43,460 nt of DNA, taken from Glomus cerebriforme. Taxonomy: Eukaryota > Glomeromycota > Glomeromycetes > Glomerales > Glomeraceae. The stretch lies in the NCBI GenBank assembly GCA_003550305.1, contig QKYT01000108.1:60468-103927 (forward strand), given 5' to 3'. Positions 1-9,950 of this stretch are shown here, one piece after another. The notes under the pieces are model-generated. The model saw nothing but the letters and a program-made list of their open reading frames with translations. It searched no databases and was not told where the DNA came from. How positions within the stretch are numbered: position 1 is the stretch's first letter; each line of letters opens with the position of its first letter. Both the position numbers and the translations under genes were made by a program.

Positions 1-168
1 ATTATCTCTATGGTTTGAACTATCCAATGTATTTTCTTCATTATCAGATGTATTTTCTTTACTATTAGAACTTAAATTTTCAATGAAAAATGTATTATCA
101 ACTTCTTCTAAAGCGGCTAAAATATCATTATTTGCATTATTATCATTAAAATAAATGCCGTATTCCAT
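1..168 (-). CDS. 5' end of an unrecognised protein-coding gene (partial)
   Basis: An ATG at 168 (minus) opens a frame that stays open to the window edge, giving 56 codons with no stop. The peptide begins MEYGIYFNDNNANND and is acidic and rich in Asn, Ser and Glu, with no motif I can name. It resembles the disordered N-termini of repeat-family (FAR1/MULE-like) proteins common in Glomeromycotina genomes, but that is only an impression from composition. The ATG follows an A/T-rich leader, and no other start fits. The rest of the gene lies outside the window, so its function cannot be judged. Confidence 0.45.
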   Translation of the reverse strand, partial: MEYGIYFNDNNANNDILAALEEVDNTFFIENLSSNSKENTSDNEENTLDSSNHRDN

Positions 169-544
169 TTTATTTAATATTATTTAATAAGAACAATTAA
201 CAAAAAATAAAAATTTTTTAAAATAAAGAACAATATGAAAACATTAAAATTTATGCCTTTTTACTAATATATTATAATTGGAAAAACTTATTTTCTAAAT
301 GGTTAGATTTATGGGCATGTGATTATAGAAAAATCTCAAAATCACATGATCGGTCTGTCAATTTTTTTCTCCTGTGCTGATGTTTTTAGACTATTGCTTC
401 ATAATAAAAATAATGTTTTAATATATGTGAGTAGTGTTGGTATGCCACTTTCTTATACATGAATGTGTTTTCTTTATTGCATATAAAGCTTTTAACATAG
501 CATTGCTATGGGAGTCATGATGTAATTTTTGTGTAAAACTATAC
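169..544. other. AT-rich intergenic stretch with a short hairpin
   Basis: No coding frame of substance was found. A perfect 9-bp inverted repeat (CATGTGATT at 316-324, AATCACATG at 340-348) could form a short hairpin. Its role is unknown. The stretch lies between the partial gene at the window edge and the decayed virus-like element. Confidence 0.4.
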
Positions 545-1084
545 CTAATAAAATATTCCATTCCAACTATAAAAATATTATCGATAGACTACCCGAAAGT
601 CTTGTCAAGAGAGCTTGTCAGAGACTCTTGCACAATTCTAAAGATCCTGTCCCATTAGAATCTATTTCTGAGAAATCTGAATAAATTGAATCTTACTCCC
701 TCAATCAAAGATTTTGGGATATATATTTTTTATCTGATTTTGTGAATAGAGTAATCTTTATTTTTTTTTCTGAACAATGTGAATTTCTAGCATTATCGCA
801 TATATTCGTTACAAATAGTGGATCCAAACTGATAAAATTGCCTATGATTATGAGAAAGAAAACAATTACCAGATTATAAAAGAGCTTAAAGTATTATCCC
901 AGCATCTACTTGATTATAATAAAAGAATTTTTGAAAAGTTTATGTGAGGAATATAGAGAGTGGGTTAATACAAACAAGAAAATGCCGAGTGAAATTGAGG
1001 ATCTGAAGATATAGGTGTAGGAGGCAGAAAAAGAGCTGGCATCTATGAAGTTAGATTCTATTTGTTCAGCTTTAAAGGAGTATC
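545..1084 (+). pseudogene. Decayed ORF convergent with the A32-like ATPase
   Basis: The plus strand holds coding-like fragments in more than one frame, broken by TAA, TGA and TAG codons. One runs from about 550 to 680 and another, Glu/Lys-rich and helix-prone (it includes EEYREWVNTNKKMPSEIEDL), from about 910 to 1090. They end where the minus-strand ATPase relic ends, so the two were probably convergent genes of one element. I do not recognise the protein. The number of stops and frame changes shows it cannot make a full product. A structural or replication gene of the element is possible but unsupported. Confidence 0.4.
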
Positions 1085-1752
1085 CTAACTGAGTCTAATC
1101 GTTAATAGATTATCTACTGGTTTAGTGAAATCAAAGATCACAAAATTTTGATCTTGTAGGTATTTATCAATAATCTTAGATGCCTTTTTCAGATCATCCA
1201 TATATTGATACACAATCCTACATATATCTTCTCTAGATCCACTCCCTCAGAACATGACTAGATGGGAAATATTTTTACGAATTATCTTTGGTATGGTCTG
1301 ATATTTCTGAGTTACATATATTGGCAAGATGTTTTGATGCCGATCACTAATAAAGTAAGGAATAATTTGCTCTTGTATTTTTTTTGATTTGACATAGAGA
1401 TCTTTAAAAACAATAACAGTATTTCTTTTAGGGAAGAATTTACTTATATCTGGAATCTTTTCTGCTTTTATTGTTTGAAATGCCTGATATGGTTCAGGGC
1501 TATTAGAAAAAATATGAATAGCATTTTTTACCAGTTCCCATTTCAGCTCAGCATGCTTCCCAACTAAAACAAGATCATCATTTTTAATATATCTATTTCT
1601 CTTCTTACCTTTAAATATGCGCCGAAGAATAAGGTTTATAACCATATTAGTTTTTTCACTATGTGAATTCTTAGTGACTACCATATGGAAAGGCCAGTCT
1701 GGAGAATATTTATTGCCTTTCAGATACTCCAAAATTTTCTGAGGATCTCGTC
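1085..1752 (-). pseudogene. Broken A32/FtsK-HerA-type viral packaging ATPase
   Basis: On the minus strand a frame from about 1732 to 1247 is followed, after one TGA at 1247-1249, by 53 further codons in the same frame to a TAG at 1085-1087. In order it has a region before the P-loop ending SPDWPF, a damaged Walker A segment where the Gly-Lys-Thr core reads SEKTN, a Walker B-like strand (NTVIVFKDL) lacking the usual acidic pair, a segment like the sensor region of A32 ATPases (ISDRHQNILPIYVTQKY), and a C-terminal GSGSREDI stretch. This order matches A32-type genome-packaging ATPases of large DNA viruses, Polintons and related elements. Damaged ATP-binding motifs, an in-frame stop and a lost start mean it is inactive. 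The family call is from motif order only. Confidence 0.6.
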
Positions 1753-2298
1753 AATGTTATACACAAAGAATTTCATATAGTATTATATATCAAAATGAAT
1801 TTTTTAGTAAATTTGCAGATCTGTGGTCTCAGAAAAATGCCAAAAAAAAAATACTCTTTGACTTAACTGGGAGAACTATTTAAGAACCCTTTCTCAATTA
1901 GAGTATATCTAATATAGGATAAGAGATCAGCTATATAGGGAATTTCAATAAGACATATACCTTGGTCCTTGCAGATATTCTGCTTCTTCTGATCATGTAT
2001 ATTTTATGAATTTAGATTTTCATTTCCTCGGAATCCTGGTATTCAAAAGCCAATTTTAATTCCTCATTATACCTATCGAGATGCATTTCATCCAAAAAAT
2101 TTGGCCTGCATGATGGGAATTTTTTGCCTAGCAGATCCTTAAAAATATATCAGCATTAACGTTTACCACTTTTATGGTGGCATAGCGGATACCATTTGAA
2201 TTTTTTTATAATATATTTTAGTAGATACTCCCACTGATGTATACCATTTTCACAAGACCAAAGATATATACCATGACCATTTATTCACCCAGTCCTTT

Positions 2299-2694
2299 CT
2301 AGACATTGATCACTACGTCTTTTATATAACTAATAGCTTGATCTATCTCTTTATTAGTAAGATAGGCAATATGTACAGATAATATGCTTTGGGATGGATA
2401 ACTAACCTTTTCTGGATCAGCTATTAACATGAGCTTTTCTCGCACAAATCCATGAGATAGTGCATATTCTCTATCGAGATAATATAAAACTAGCTCATTC
2501 TTTATAATAATAACTTTTCAGATTTTATGAAGACTTAAATTGAATGTAAGGTCAGTTATATGCTTCTGATTCTCCATTCCATCCTTCCATTCTGCATTAA
2601 TGAGAAGATAGTAAATAGTATCTCCTTTCTTTAATATTATTTTATCTTTTCCAACTGGATGTTTATATTTTGTAGATGAGTAAATTCGACTCAT
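2299..2694 (-). pseudogene. Decayed ORF of the virus-like element, unknown function
   Basis: An ATG at 2694 opens 58 codons that end in TGA (2518-2520). The same frame continues for 72 more codons to a TAG at 2299-2301, so a single nonsense change probably split a protein of about 131 or more residues. The product is mixed alpha/beta in character (KDKIILKKGDTIYYLLINAE, then a helix-prone tail) with no motif I can assign. More coding-like pieces with many stops continue to about 1800, towards the ATPase relic. It lies on the same strand as the ATPase and the 52-aa ORF, which suggests a gene array. It may be a minor structural protein, but that is a guess. Confidence 0.4.
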
Positions 2695-2725
2695 TCTAAA
2701 GTAATTGCTTTACTGGCTCGAGTCC

Positions 2726-2884
2726 TCACTTTTTTGATTCTGGTTCCCAAATAAGGCACGTGGGATAATTATTTAGGTAATCAATAATTACTGGTATATA
2801 TTTAACCCATACTCTTATTAATCTCAGATCAGAAGATATCGATTCAATGGCATATTGAATATCGTATAGAATTTTTGAGAGCAT
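2726..2884 (-). CDS. Small intact ORF (52 aa) in the virus-like element
   Basis: ATG at 2884 to TGA at 2726-2728, uninterrupted. The peptide starts MLSKILYDIQYAIESI and is rich in Ile, Leu and Tyr, with an amphipathic helical look and no clear signal peptide. It ends 31 bp upstream of the ATG of the next relic on the same strand, so the two look like neighbours in one compact array. The frame may survive by chance because it is short. No function can be given. Confidence 0.3.
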   Translation of the reverse strand: MLSKILYDIQYAIESISSDLRLIRVWVKYIPVIIDYLNNYPTCLIWEPESKK

Positions 2885-2981
2885 CTTGTTGTAACGCTTA
2901 ACAAATACAAATCCTTTATATAAGATTATTTGCTAAAACCCATCTAGCCTAACATGAAATGCTAAAACTCTTATATAATAT

Positions 2982-3043
2982 CAAAACTGCAAAATTGCAA
3001 AACTGCCAAAACTTGCAAAACTGCCAAAATTTGCAAATCCTTT
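2982..3043. repeat. Short tandem GCAAAACTGCCAAAA-type repeat
   Basis: A run of imperfect 13-16 bp units, TGCAAAACTGCCAAAA and variants, lies just upstream of the 111-bp repeat array. Related words (CTGAAATGCCAAAAC, CTGCCAAAACTACC) reappear at about 3830-3930 on the other side of that array, so the two may be ends of one element. Confidence 0.55.
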
Positions 3044-3139
3044 ATAATAAGTTTATTCATAATTTTGGTACAATAAGTAGTAATATTTTATAAGTTTCAA
3101 CATAGTTTCACCATTCTAAACTTTTTTACCAAATTTTTT

Positions 3140-3690
3140 TTAATTTCAAAATAGAGAAAAAAATGTTAGTAATGTTTCTTTAATATTAAAAAAAAATTTT
3201 CCCTCTTTTCAACTTACATTTCAAGTCCATTTCACCTAAGAAGTTCGGTAATCTAAAAAAAATAGAGAAAGAAACATTAGTAATATTTCTTTAATATTAA
3301 AAAAAATATCTCTCCTTTCCAACTTACATTCTAAGTCTATTTCGTCCAAGAAGTTTGGTAACCTAAAAAAAATAGAGAAAGAAACGTTAGTAATGTTTTT
3401 TTAATATTAAAAAAAATATTCACTCTTTCCAACTTACATTCCAAGTCCAGTTCACCCAAGAAGTCCGGTAACCTAAAAAAAAATAGAGAAAGAAATGTTA
3501 GTAACATTTCTTTAATATTAAAAAAGTCTTTTTCTTTTTCAACTTATATTCCAAGTCGTCCAAGGAGTCTGATAACCTAAAAAAAAATAAAGAAATATTA
3601 GTAATGTTTTTTTAATATTAAAAAAATTCCCTCCTTACAACTTACATTCCAAGTCCAAAATCTGGCAAACCTAAAAAAATAAACAAAAAA
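3140..3690. repeat. Five tandem copies of a ~111-bp repeat
   Basis: The block AATAGAGAAAGAAA, then TTAGTAAT(G/A)TTTCTTTAATATT, then an A-tract, a pyrimidine stretch, and CCAAGTCC...AAGT(C/T)(C/T)GGTAACC recurs with anchors at 3163, 3274, 3384, 3495 and 3595. Spacing is 111, 110, 111 and 100 bp. The last unit has lost about 11 bp around the CCAGTTCACC segment and the array then decays. Copies differ by scattered substitutions, so the array is not recent. It could be a satellite or the inner repeat of a transposon. Confidence 0.85.
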
Positions 3691-3831
3691 TTTTTTTTAG
3701 TTTAGAAAAACTGAGAAAAAAATATAAAAAAATTTTTTAATAAAAAAATTTTTTTAATTATAGATTATCAAATAATTATCAAATAATTATCAAAATGCTG
3801 AAACTGTATGTATGTCATATGATATACTATG

Positions 3832-3871
3832 CTGAAATGCCAAAACAGTTTCAGCAGTTTTGGCATTTCAG
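3832..3871. repeat. Perfect 15-bp inverted repeat with 10-base loop
   Basis: CTGAAATGCCAAAAC (3832-3846) and its exact reverse complement (3857-3871) flank AGTTTCAGCA. The surrounding 3795-3935 region is built from variants of the same words (GCTGAAACTG, AGCAGTTTCA, CTGCCAAAACTA), so this is the centre of a larger, imperfect palindromic repeat. It probably belongs to a non-autonomous element. Confidence 0.75.
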
Positions 3872-5301
3872 ATGATTTTGCAAAACTAGTTTTAGCAGTT
3901 TCACATACGTCATTCTGCCAAAACTACCTAGTTTCGGCAAGCAACCTTAGATATATATCTGAATATGATATTTTATAATATAAAAATATATTACATCTCC
4001 AATCATTGATATTAAAAGCTTGAAAAATACTTAATATAGTGGCTGTTACCTATAAATCACAATAGTCTAAAATTTCACATATGTATCACAAGCATCATAA
4101 TTTTGGCTAGCATTATAAAATTTTTCTTTTATATTACATAAAATTTAGAATTGCATCAATCTTTTGTTTATATTAAGCTGATCATCATATTCATTTTTCA
4201 CATTATTCTAAACTTGTTTTTATTTTCATCTTCATTTAGTAAATAAATTTTATCCTATTTGCTATCATTTTCATCTTCCAATTATCATTAACTTATGATT
4301 CTTTGCAAATTTTTTACTATTATCTCTTTAACTATAGATTTTTTCTTTGATAGATAAGTCATCATTATTAAAATTAATTGCTGATTCACAACTCAACAAT
4401 ACAAAATAATCGGCAATCTATAATTAATTTTGATGCAATTTTATATATTAAATACTATTAGTTTGGAATGGTATTTGCACCAGCTTAAAAANATNTNCAA
4501 CAANTTAAATATACTATAAATTTACTAAAAAANAATATTTTATTACCTGAATATGTCTTTTTAAAACTGGTAAATCTAAAAAATACCAGAAAAAATAAAT
4601 AAAAAAAAATATTTTTTAAGTTTTATTTTATTAATTTAAGTATGAATATATTATATATTTTTCAATAGTATTAAAAAAAACCTGGTAAATCTAACAAAAT
4701 TCATGTATAAAAATTGTAAAATTAGCTAAAATATAAACTGGAATGGTGACTTCCTCCATAGTAAACTCATTGAATTTTATAATAAAAGATAAAAAATTTT
4801 TTTTTTGTGGCTTATCCAGATTTCATAATATTGATTGGTAAGTTATTGTTATATTTAAGTATGACTATGTGGGACAAAATTGAAGTTAAAACATGTGAAT
4901 TGACATCATTTAATTTTGTATTGTTGAGTGGCGGATTGGAAATTAAAATTTTATATAAAATTTTACTTAAATATTGCTGATTCTTTAGTCCAAAATTTTC
5001 CATTTTTAATATATGCTATTATAAAAAATTCTTAGACTTTAAATTATAATAGTTCCATAAATTTTATAATATTTTGAAAAAATAAACTGATAAAAATATT
5101 AAGTACATGTTAATCTATAATTTTATAGGTTTAAATTTGCCAATAATTGATTTAATTTTAATTTATAAAATTTTAAAGTTATATGACTTTTGTTAGGTTT
5201 ATAGATAATAGCCATTATAGTAATGGAAATATTTTAAAAAAATTTTAAAAATACATCTTACATATAATTTTTTTTTAATAAATGCATAAAAAAATATATA
5301 G

Positions 5302-5435
5302 CAAATTGAATCAGAAATAAATACATTTTTAATAAGTGGATACTTAGAATATTCTTCTTCAGAATTATTATATAAAAAAATAAAAGAAAAATATCCTATT
5401 ACTAGTATATACTTGGATATATGTAGTATTTATTG
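5302..5435 (+). pseudogene. Possible exon relic of a repeat-family (MULE/FAR1-like) gene
   Basis: A 44-codon open stretch is bounded by an acceptor-like TATATAG just before 5302 and a donor-like GTAAGC at 5436. The peptide (it includes SGYLEYSSSELLYKKIKEKY) reads like the helical segment that precedes the transposase region in MULE/FAR1-type proteins of these fungi. That comparison is from memory. No neighbouring exon could be joined to it, so it is a fragment at best. Confidence 0.3.
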
Positions 5436-5839
5436 GTAAGCAAATCTAACTATATAATTTAAGGTTATAAAATAACAGAAAGGTTTCAGATTTTTAGAAA
5501 TATACTTAAAACTAAAAGTATAAAAATTAATAATTATTTTAGCTAGTATTATTTTATAATTTTAGCTGAATTTGAAATATAATAATTTAGCATTCAAGAA
5601 ATAATCTGAAATTGGCAAATTAATAGAAACTCTCTAGTTCTTATCAATTTTACACCAATTTTATATCAGTTTCTTTTAAATACTTTCTCAATATTATTAT
5701 AATATCAAGTTAGATCTTTAAATTACATGTCTAAAAATTAATCAGAATTAAAGGTTAGCAATAAGGTATTTTTTAAATATATATCAGGTTTGTGACGTAG
5801 CAATTTTTCAAAAAAAACATATATCAGATTTTTTTTTTA

Positions 5840-6180
5840 ATAAAAAGCTTTTAAATTTTTACTGTAAATATGATTTCTGCAGTATTTCTACTATCCTATA
5901 AGTTTACTTATACTTTAAAAGAAGGTTTAAAATACCAATTTTAACTTTACATATAAATGATTGATTTTATTATCTTTATTGATCACTTCTAAAAATGGAT
6001 TTGATGAAAATAAAATTTTTGTTAAATAAATCAAAAATAATATTTAAAATTGCTTTTGATACTCTAAGTAAACTTGCAGAGTAGTCAAAATTAAGTATAT
6101 TTAATAACTTTTAAAGGCTATATATTAATATAAAATTGTTTTTTTTTTATAATTTTTTGTTATATCATATCAGTTAGCTA
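5840..6180. repeat. Dispersed AT-rich repeat, copy 1
   Basis: Two modules recur near 40.1-40.3 kb in the same orientation: one around AAGCTTTTAAATTTTTACTGTAAATATG (5848-5875, compare 40,279-40,306) and one around AATATTTAAAATTGCTTTTGATACTCTAAGTAAACTT (6040-6075, compare 40,089-40,124). Module order is swapped between the two places, as expected if both sample a tandem array. Identity is moderate and some could be composition. Confidence 0.4.
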
Positions 6181-7566
6181 TATTATAAACTTAACACACA
6201 TTTCATTTAAGTTGTTATAGGCCAGATTTAGGTCTAAAATCCAGTTTAAACCTGATTTAAATTTAGATCTGGATTGGTAAATATTAATTTTAAATTTATT
6301 TGAATTGGATTTAGACCAAAATTTTAATTTTATAAATTTTCTGAGCCAGATTTAAATTCAAAATTTAAATCCAAATTTTTATAGTTTTTTAATTCTGGCA
6401 AAAATTTTTAACTTTTAACCAAAATTAGACTAAACAGAAATTATACTTTGGCCAATAAAATGAATAAATAAGTTTTATTTTATTTAAATATTTAAATTAT
6501 AGAATATAAATTAATTTTTTTATAATTAATAAAGATTATATTATTTATTAAATTTTAAGTCAGAATTATTAAATGCTACCTCACATTATAAATTATAATA
6601 TGTATCAATTTGATTTTCTGATTTTGACATGATCATACATATATAATAAAATTAATTAATTACAAAAAATTTATATATAAATTCTGATTCATAATATTAT
6701 AAAAACAGAATTTTTTATTAAATTTAAATTTTGAATAGAATTAACAAAACATGTTAAAAATACTAGGCTGGGTTCAATCCAAGTTAAATTTATAATATTT
6801 TAATGTGAGTTGGATTAGACCAGCATTTTTTTGTATAATTTTAAGTTTGAACCAGTTTAGGTTAAAAAATACATATATATATATATAAATTCTAAGTCAG
6901 ATATAGGTTTTAAAATTTGGCCAAATGCAGGTTTCTAGTTAGAATTATAGTATAGTACTAATCAAACTTAAGTATAAATTTATTGCACTATTTATCATCT
7001 TTTCTTTACATTATTTTAGCATCTTAAAAAATAATTAAATAAGCATAAAAAAAGAAGCACTTTTAGTATCTTAACAGATATCAAAAAAGATCAGAAGCAG
7101 AAAAACAAATAGTCAGCTTTTTAATAATAAAAAATTATAAAATTACACAAATGTACGAGTAACTTCTTAGCAATAAAAAAAAGTAAAAAGTAAATATTCT
7201 CAATATAAAACTTAATATTTAAATAAATATTCTCAATATAAAATTTACATGTTGAATGAAGAAAAAAGGTAAAAATAGGCATAAAAATTTGGCATAAATC
7301 ATATAGTAGATTTGTAAAGATTCATAAATAAGCAAAAATAAGCAAAAATATGTATCACTTTTTATATCATAAATTCTTGCCAATTTTTGCTAATTTTTTT
7401 TTATTTGACTTGTGTCAGTTCTTTAATAAGATAAAAATAAGAAAAAAAGAGAAAGTAATTAAATTAAAAAGTAAATAGTAATTATATAATTATATTATAA
7501 AGTGATAATTATAATAATACAGAATTATAAATATTAGAAAATATAAAAATTAGATTAAAAAATAAT

Positions 7567-7706
7567 AATCAGATTATAGATATTAGATTATAGAATGGTA
7601 ATTAAACTATAGAGTAGCAATCAGATTATAGAGTAATAACCAGAACATAGAATGGTAATCAAAATATAAAGTAGTAATTAGTGGTAATCAGATTATAAAA
7701 TGGTAT
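7567..7706. repeat. 19-bp minisatellite
   Basis: Units like AATCAGATTATAGAGTAAT and AACCAGAACATAGAATGGT are repeated about seven times with substitutions and one truncated unit (AATTAGTGGT). The array has no stable coding frame. Confidence 0.7.
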
Positions 7707-8566
7707 TATAATCTAGTTTAAATCATTTATTGATATAATTATATCAAAGAATGACATACTACTTATCATTATACAAAATTTTTTTTTTAAATTTCAAAAT
7801 TTTTACTGAAATATTGATTCAATCATAATATAAATATTTTTATTATATATAAATTTATAAGTAGAACAAGTTTCTTATAGGTTAAAAAGGATACTAATTA
7901 TTCTAATAGTTTTTGAAAAAAATGCAAAATATTTGATTTTACAAATAAAGTGTGTTTTAAAGAAAATTTTTTAATCAAATTTTTAAAATTTTAATGCAAT
8001 TAATATTTAATTATATTTATTTTGCATATTTATCAATCAAATTATTTTTATTTATTTTAACTCTGGCCAAAATTATAATTTTCGGCTGAAATTAAATGAT
8101 AACGATCACTACTAGTAATCTTTAGCAAAACATAGTAAATAATACTTTGATTAGTAATATGAAAATAAGTATATAGTATTTAGTTATGGTACGATATTAT
8201 ATGAAAGGTAAAGTATAATTAATTATATATAGGTACAATTAATTATGTATAGGATGATTCAAATCATACTAATATAGCTAATAATTGATGATAATCATTT
8301 ATTTTATATTTTTGCAGTACAATTGAGATTTTTTTTTAATCATTTTCAATTCATACCTGTGAATCACAATAATTTATTATTGGATTTTTTATATATAATG
8401 AGTTTGCTGATTGGAAAAAAAATTTTTTACTCTATCTTTTTGATTAATTTTTTCCTCATTATTTTCGCTATTGTATAACATATAATTATGTACTAATTAT
8501 GTCTACATTATCTGAATATATTGTTTATAAAGAAATTATTTAATAATAAGAATTATCTTACTTAGG

Positions 8567-9028
8567 GAAGAAATAATTCAAGATGATAATAAATCTGAAG
8601 CAGCTTTATTTACAAGAGATACTTCAATCAAAGATGTTAGATATTCTCTAGTCCTAATTGAGTATCCTTTAACTTTAAAGGAAGGAATTGTATATGTATA
8701 CCATGTGAAAAATTGTGCAAATCCTAAAGCCGCATTTCACAACGTAAGTTTTAAATTAAATTGACAATTTTTTATAAAAAAAAAATTAAAAATTAATATT
8801 TCTTAAAAATAGATCCAATATTCATTTTCTGAACAAGGTGGTAGATCATCCAATATTGGATGTTCATTTTTTGGAAAGGATCCAGATGCATTATTAATGA
8901 TGATGAAAAAGATGATAAAATAACAGAAATAAATGCAAGAAAATTAAAGCTTAAACAAAGTGAAATTAATTTGAAGTATAAAGAATTACAGATAAAAAAA
9001 ATGGAATTGGAATTGGAACAAAATGAAT
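8567..9028 (+). pseudogene. Frameshifted two-exon relic of a repeat-family gene
   Basis: Exon-like segment 8567-8743 (59 codons, ending at a consensus GTAAGT donor) joins in phase to 8813 after an acceptor AATAG. The joined frame includes QYSFSEQGGRSSNIGCSFFG and stops at TAA 8921-8923. Overlapping it in the next frame (about 8898-9028) is a charged coiled-coil tail (it includes KLKQSEINLKYKELQIKKME) ending in TAA, as if one frameshift separates the body from its C-terminus. The text resembles multi-copy Glomeromycotina proteins of unknown function. No start codon is evident upstream. Confidence 0.5.
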
Positions 9029-9524
9029 AATAAGCAATTTGATTAAATATTTGCTTAATACAAATTATTCCATATTTATCATGAAAGATTCTTTTAACCT
9101 TTATTTTAGATTTTTAGCATGTCTGATTCATTTTTCTAAATAGCATTTTTATTTGTAACATTTTTATTTGTTGTAAACATTTCTAATAAAAATATTGTAT
9201 TGGATAAATACAATTAATTTTAAGCATTTTATTGAATAATTAATATAAGATACATATTAAATTAATATTAATATTTATAAAGATTTTAGTGTAGTTAATN
9301 ACAAATAAAAANAATAAAATGGAGCCACATTCCTGGTTGTCAATTATCTGGGGGTTAACCATTTTGATGAAATTCTATGGCAATTTACTGCAAACCNNAA
9401 CTACTNACTATACTAANTATAATGTTTTTATACTATATAATTAAATAAAGTTGCAGGTATGCTTTTTAATAGTTAGAATCATACAGTACCCATAACATTG
9501 GTTATATATATATACAAAGAGTTT
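9029..9524. other. AT-rich spacer with unresolved bases
   Basis: No coding sequence was found. Ns at 9300, 9312, 9397-9398, 9406 and 9417 bracket a short, more GC-rich patch (9320-9395), which suggests a repeat copy that the assembler could not resolve. Confidence 0.4.
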
Positions 9525-9587
9525 TAGGTATGGATATGATCAGAAAAAAATATTCATACCTGCAAAAATTTGATCATACCATACCTA
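9525..9587. repeat. Near-perfect inverted repeat (17-18 bp arms)
   Basis: TAGGTATGGATATGATCA (9525-9542) and TGATCATACCATACCTA (9571-9587) are reverse complements apart from one inserted base. A looser outer pairing (GTTTTA / AACAAAAC) surrounds them, so it looks like a small foldback element. Confidence 0.6.
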
Positions 9588-9717
9588 AATAACAAAACCA
9601 TATCTTAACTATTTAAGAGATACCTTATGAAAATCACATGGTAATATAGCAAATCAGATTTTGTCAAATAGTAATGGTATTTATTTATATATAATGATCG
9701 GCATAGTTAATATAGAT

Positions 9718-9950
9718 GTTGTGGCCCAAACGTAACCATGTCCCGAATCCGACTTGGGATATCCCAAATCAAACTTGGGACAATCCTATGTCCGAAATTT
9801 AACCATATCCCAAACAAAACTAGTAAATTTTAAATGTTTAAGACGTCTCAAACTACCATTTAAGACTGGGTTAGTTTGGGACATGGTCAAGTTTCGGATA
9901 TAAGGTTTTCCCAAGTTTGATTTGGGACATGGTAGTGTTTGGGCTACAAC
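9718..9950. mobile_element. 233-bp MITE-like foldback element with 6-bp TSD
   Basis: The ends GTTGTGGCCCAAAC and GTTTGGGCTACAAC are inverted. The inverted similarity continues inward for about 80 bp on each side (for example CCATGTCCCGAATC...ACTTGGGA against TCCCAAGT...GATTTGGGACATGG). ATAGAT is directly repeated at 9712-9717 and 9951-9956, as a target-site duplication would be. It has no coding capacity, so it is non-autonomous. Its GC content is higher than the flanks, which helps mark the borders. The transposase family is unknown. Confidence 0.7.

Larger units (their letters stand above)
3936..8566. other. Long AT-rich gene-free region with relics and repeats
   Basis: Both strands lack long frames. 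The region carries unresolved bases at 4492-4533, a possible exon relic (5302-5435), a dispersed repeat (5840-6180), repetitive words such as GCCAGATTTA and AAATTTAGATCTGG (6215-6450) with related text at 6770-6930, two copies of AAATATTCTCAATATAAAA (about 7190-7250) and a 19-bp minisatellite (7567-7706). A 63-codon ATG frame at 4812-5003 (minus) has no family resemblance and is probably chance. I see no RNA gene here. Confidence 0.5.

Noticed and set aside
1247..2520. TGA recoding as an amino acid in the virus-like element
   Set aside because: Two frames do continue after TGA, but TAA and TAG stops and lost motifs occur nearby, and host genes use TGA as a stop; decay explains it.
3140..3690. 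CRISPR-like array
   Set aside because: Whole 111-bp units repeat with no unique spacers, and the genome is eukaryotic.
4812..5003. 63-codon ATG frame on the minus strand
   Set aside because: No motif, no splice context and high AT content; chance is likely.
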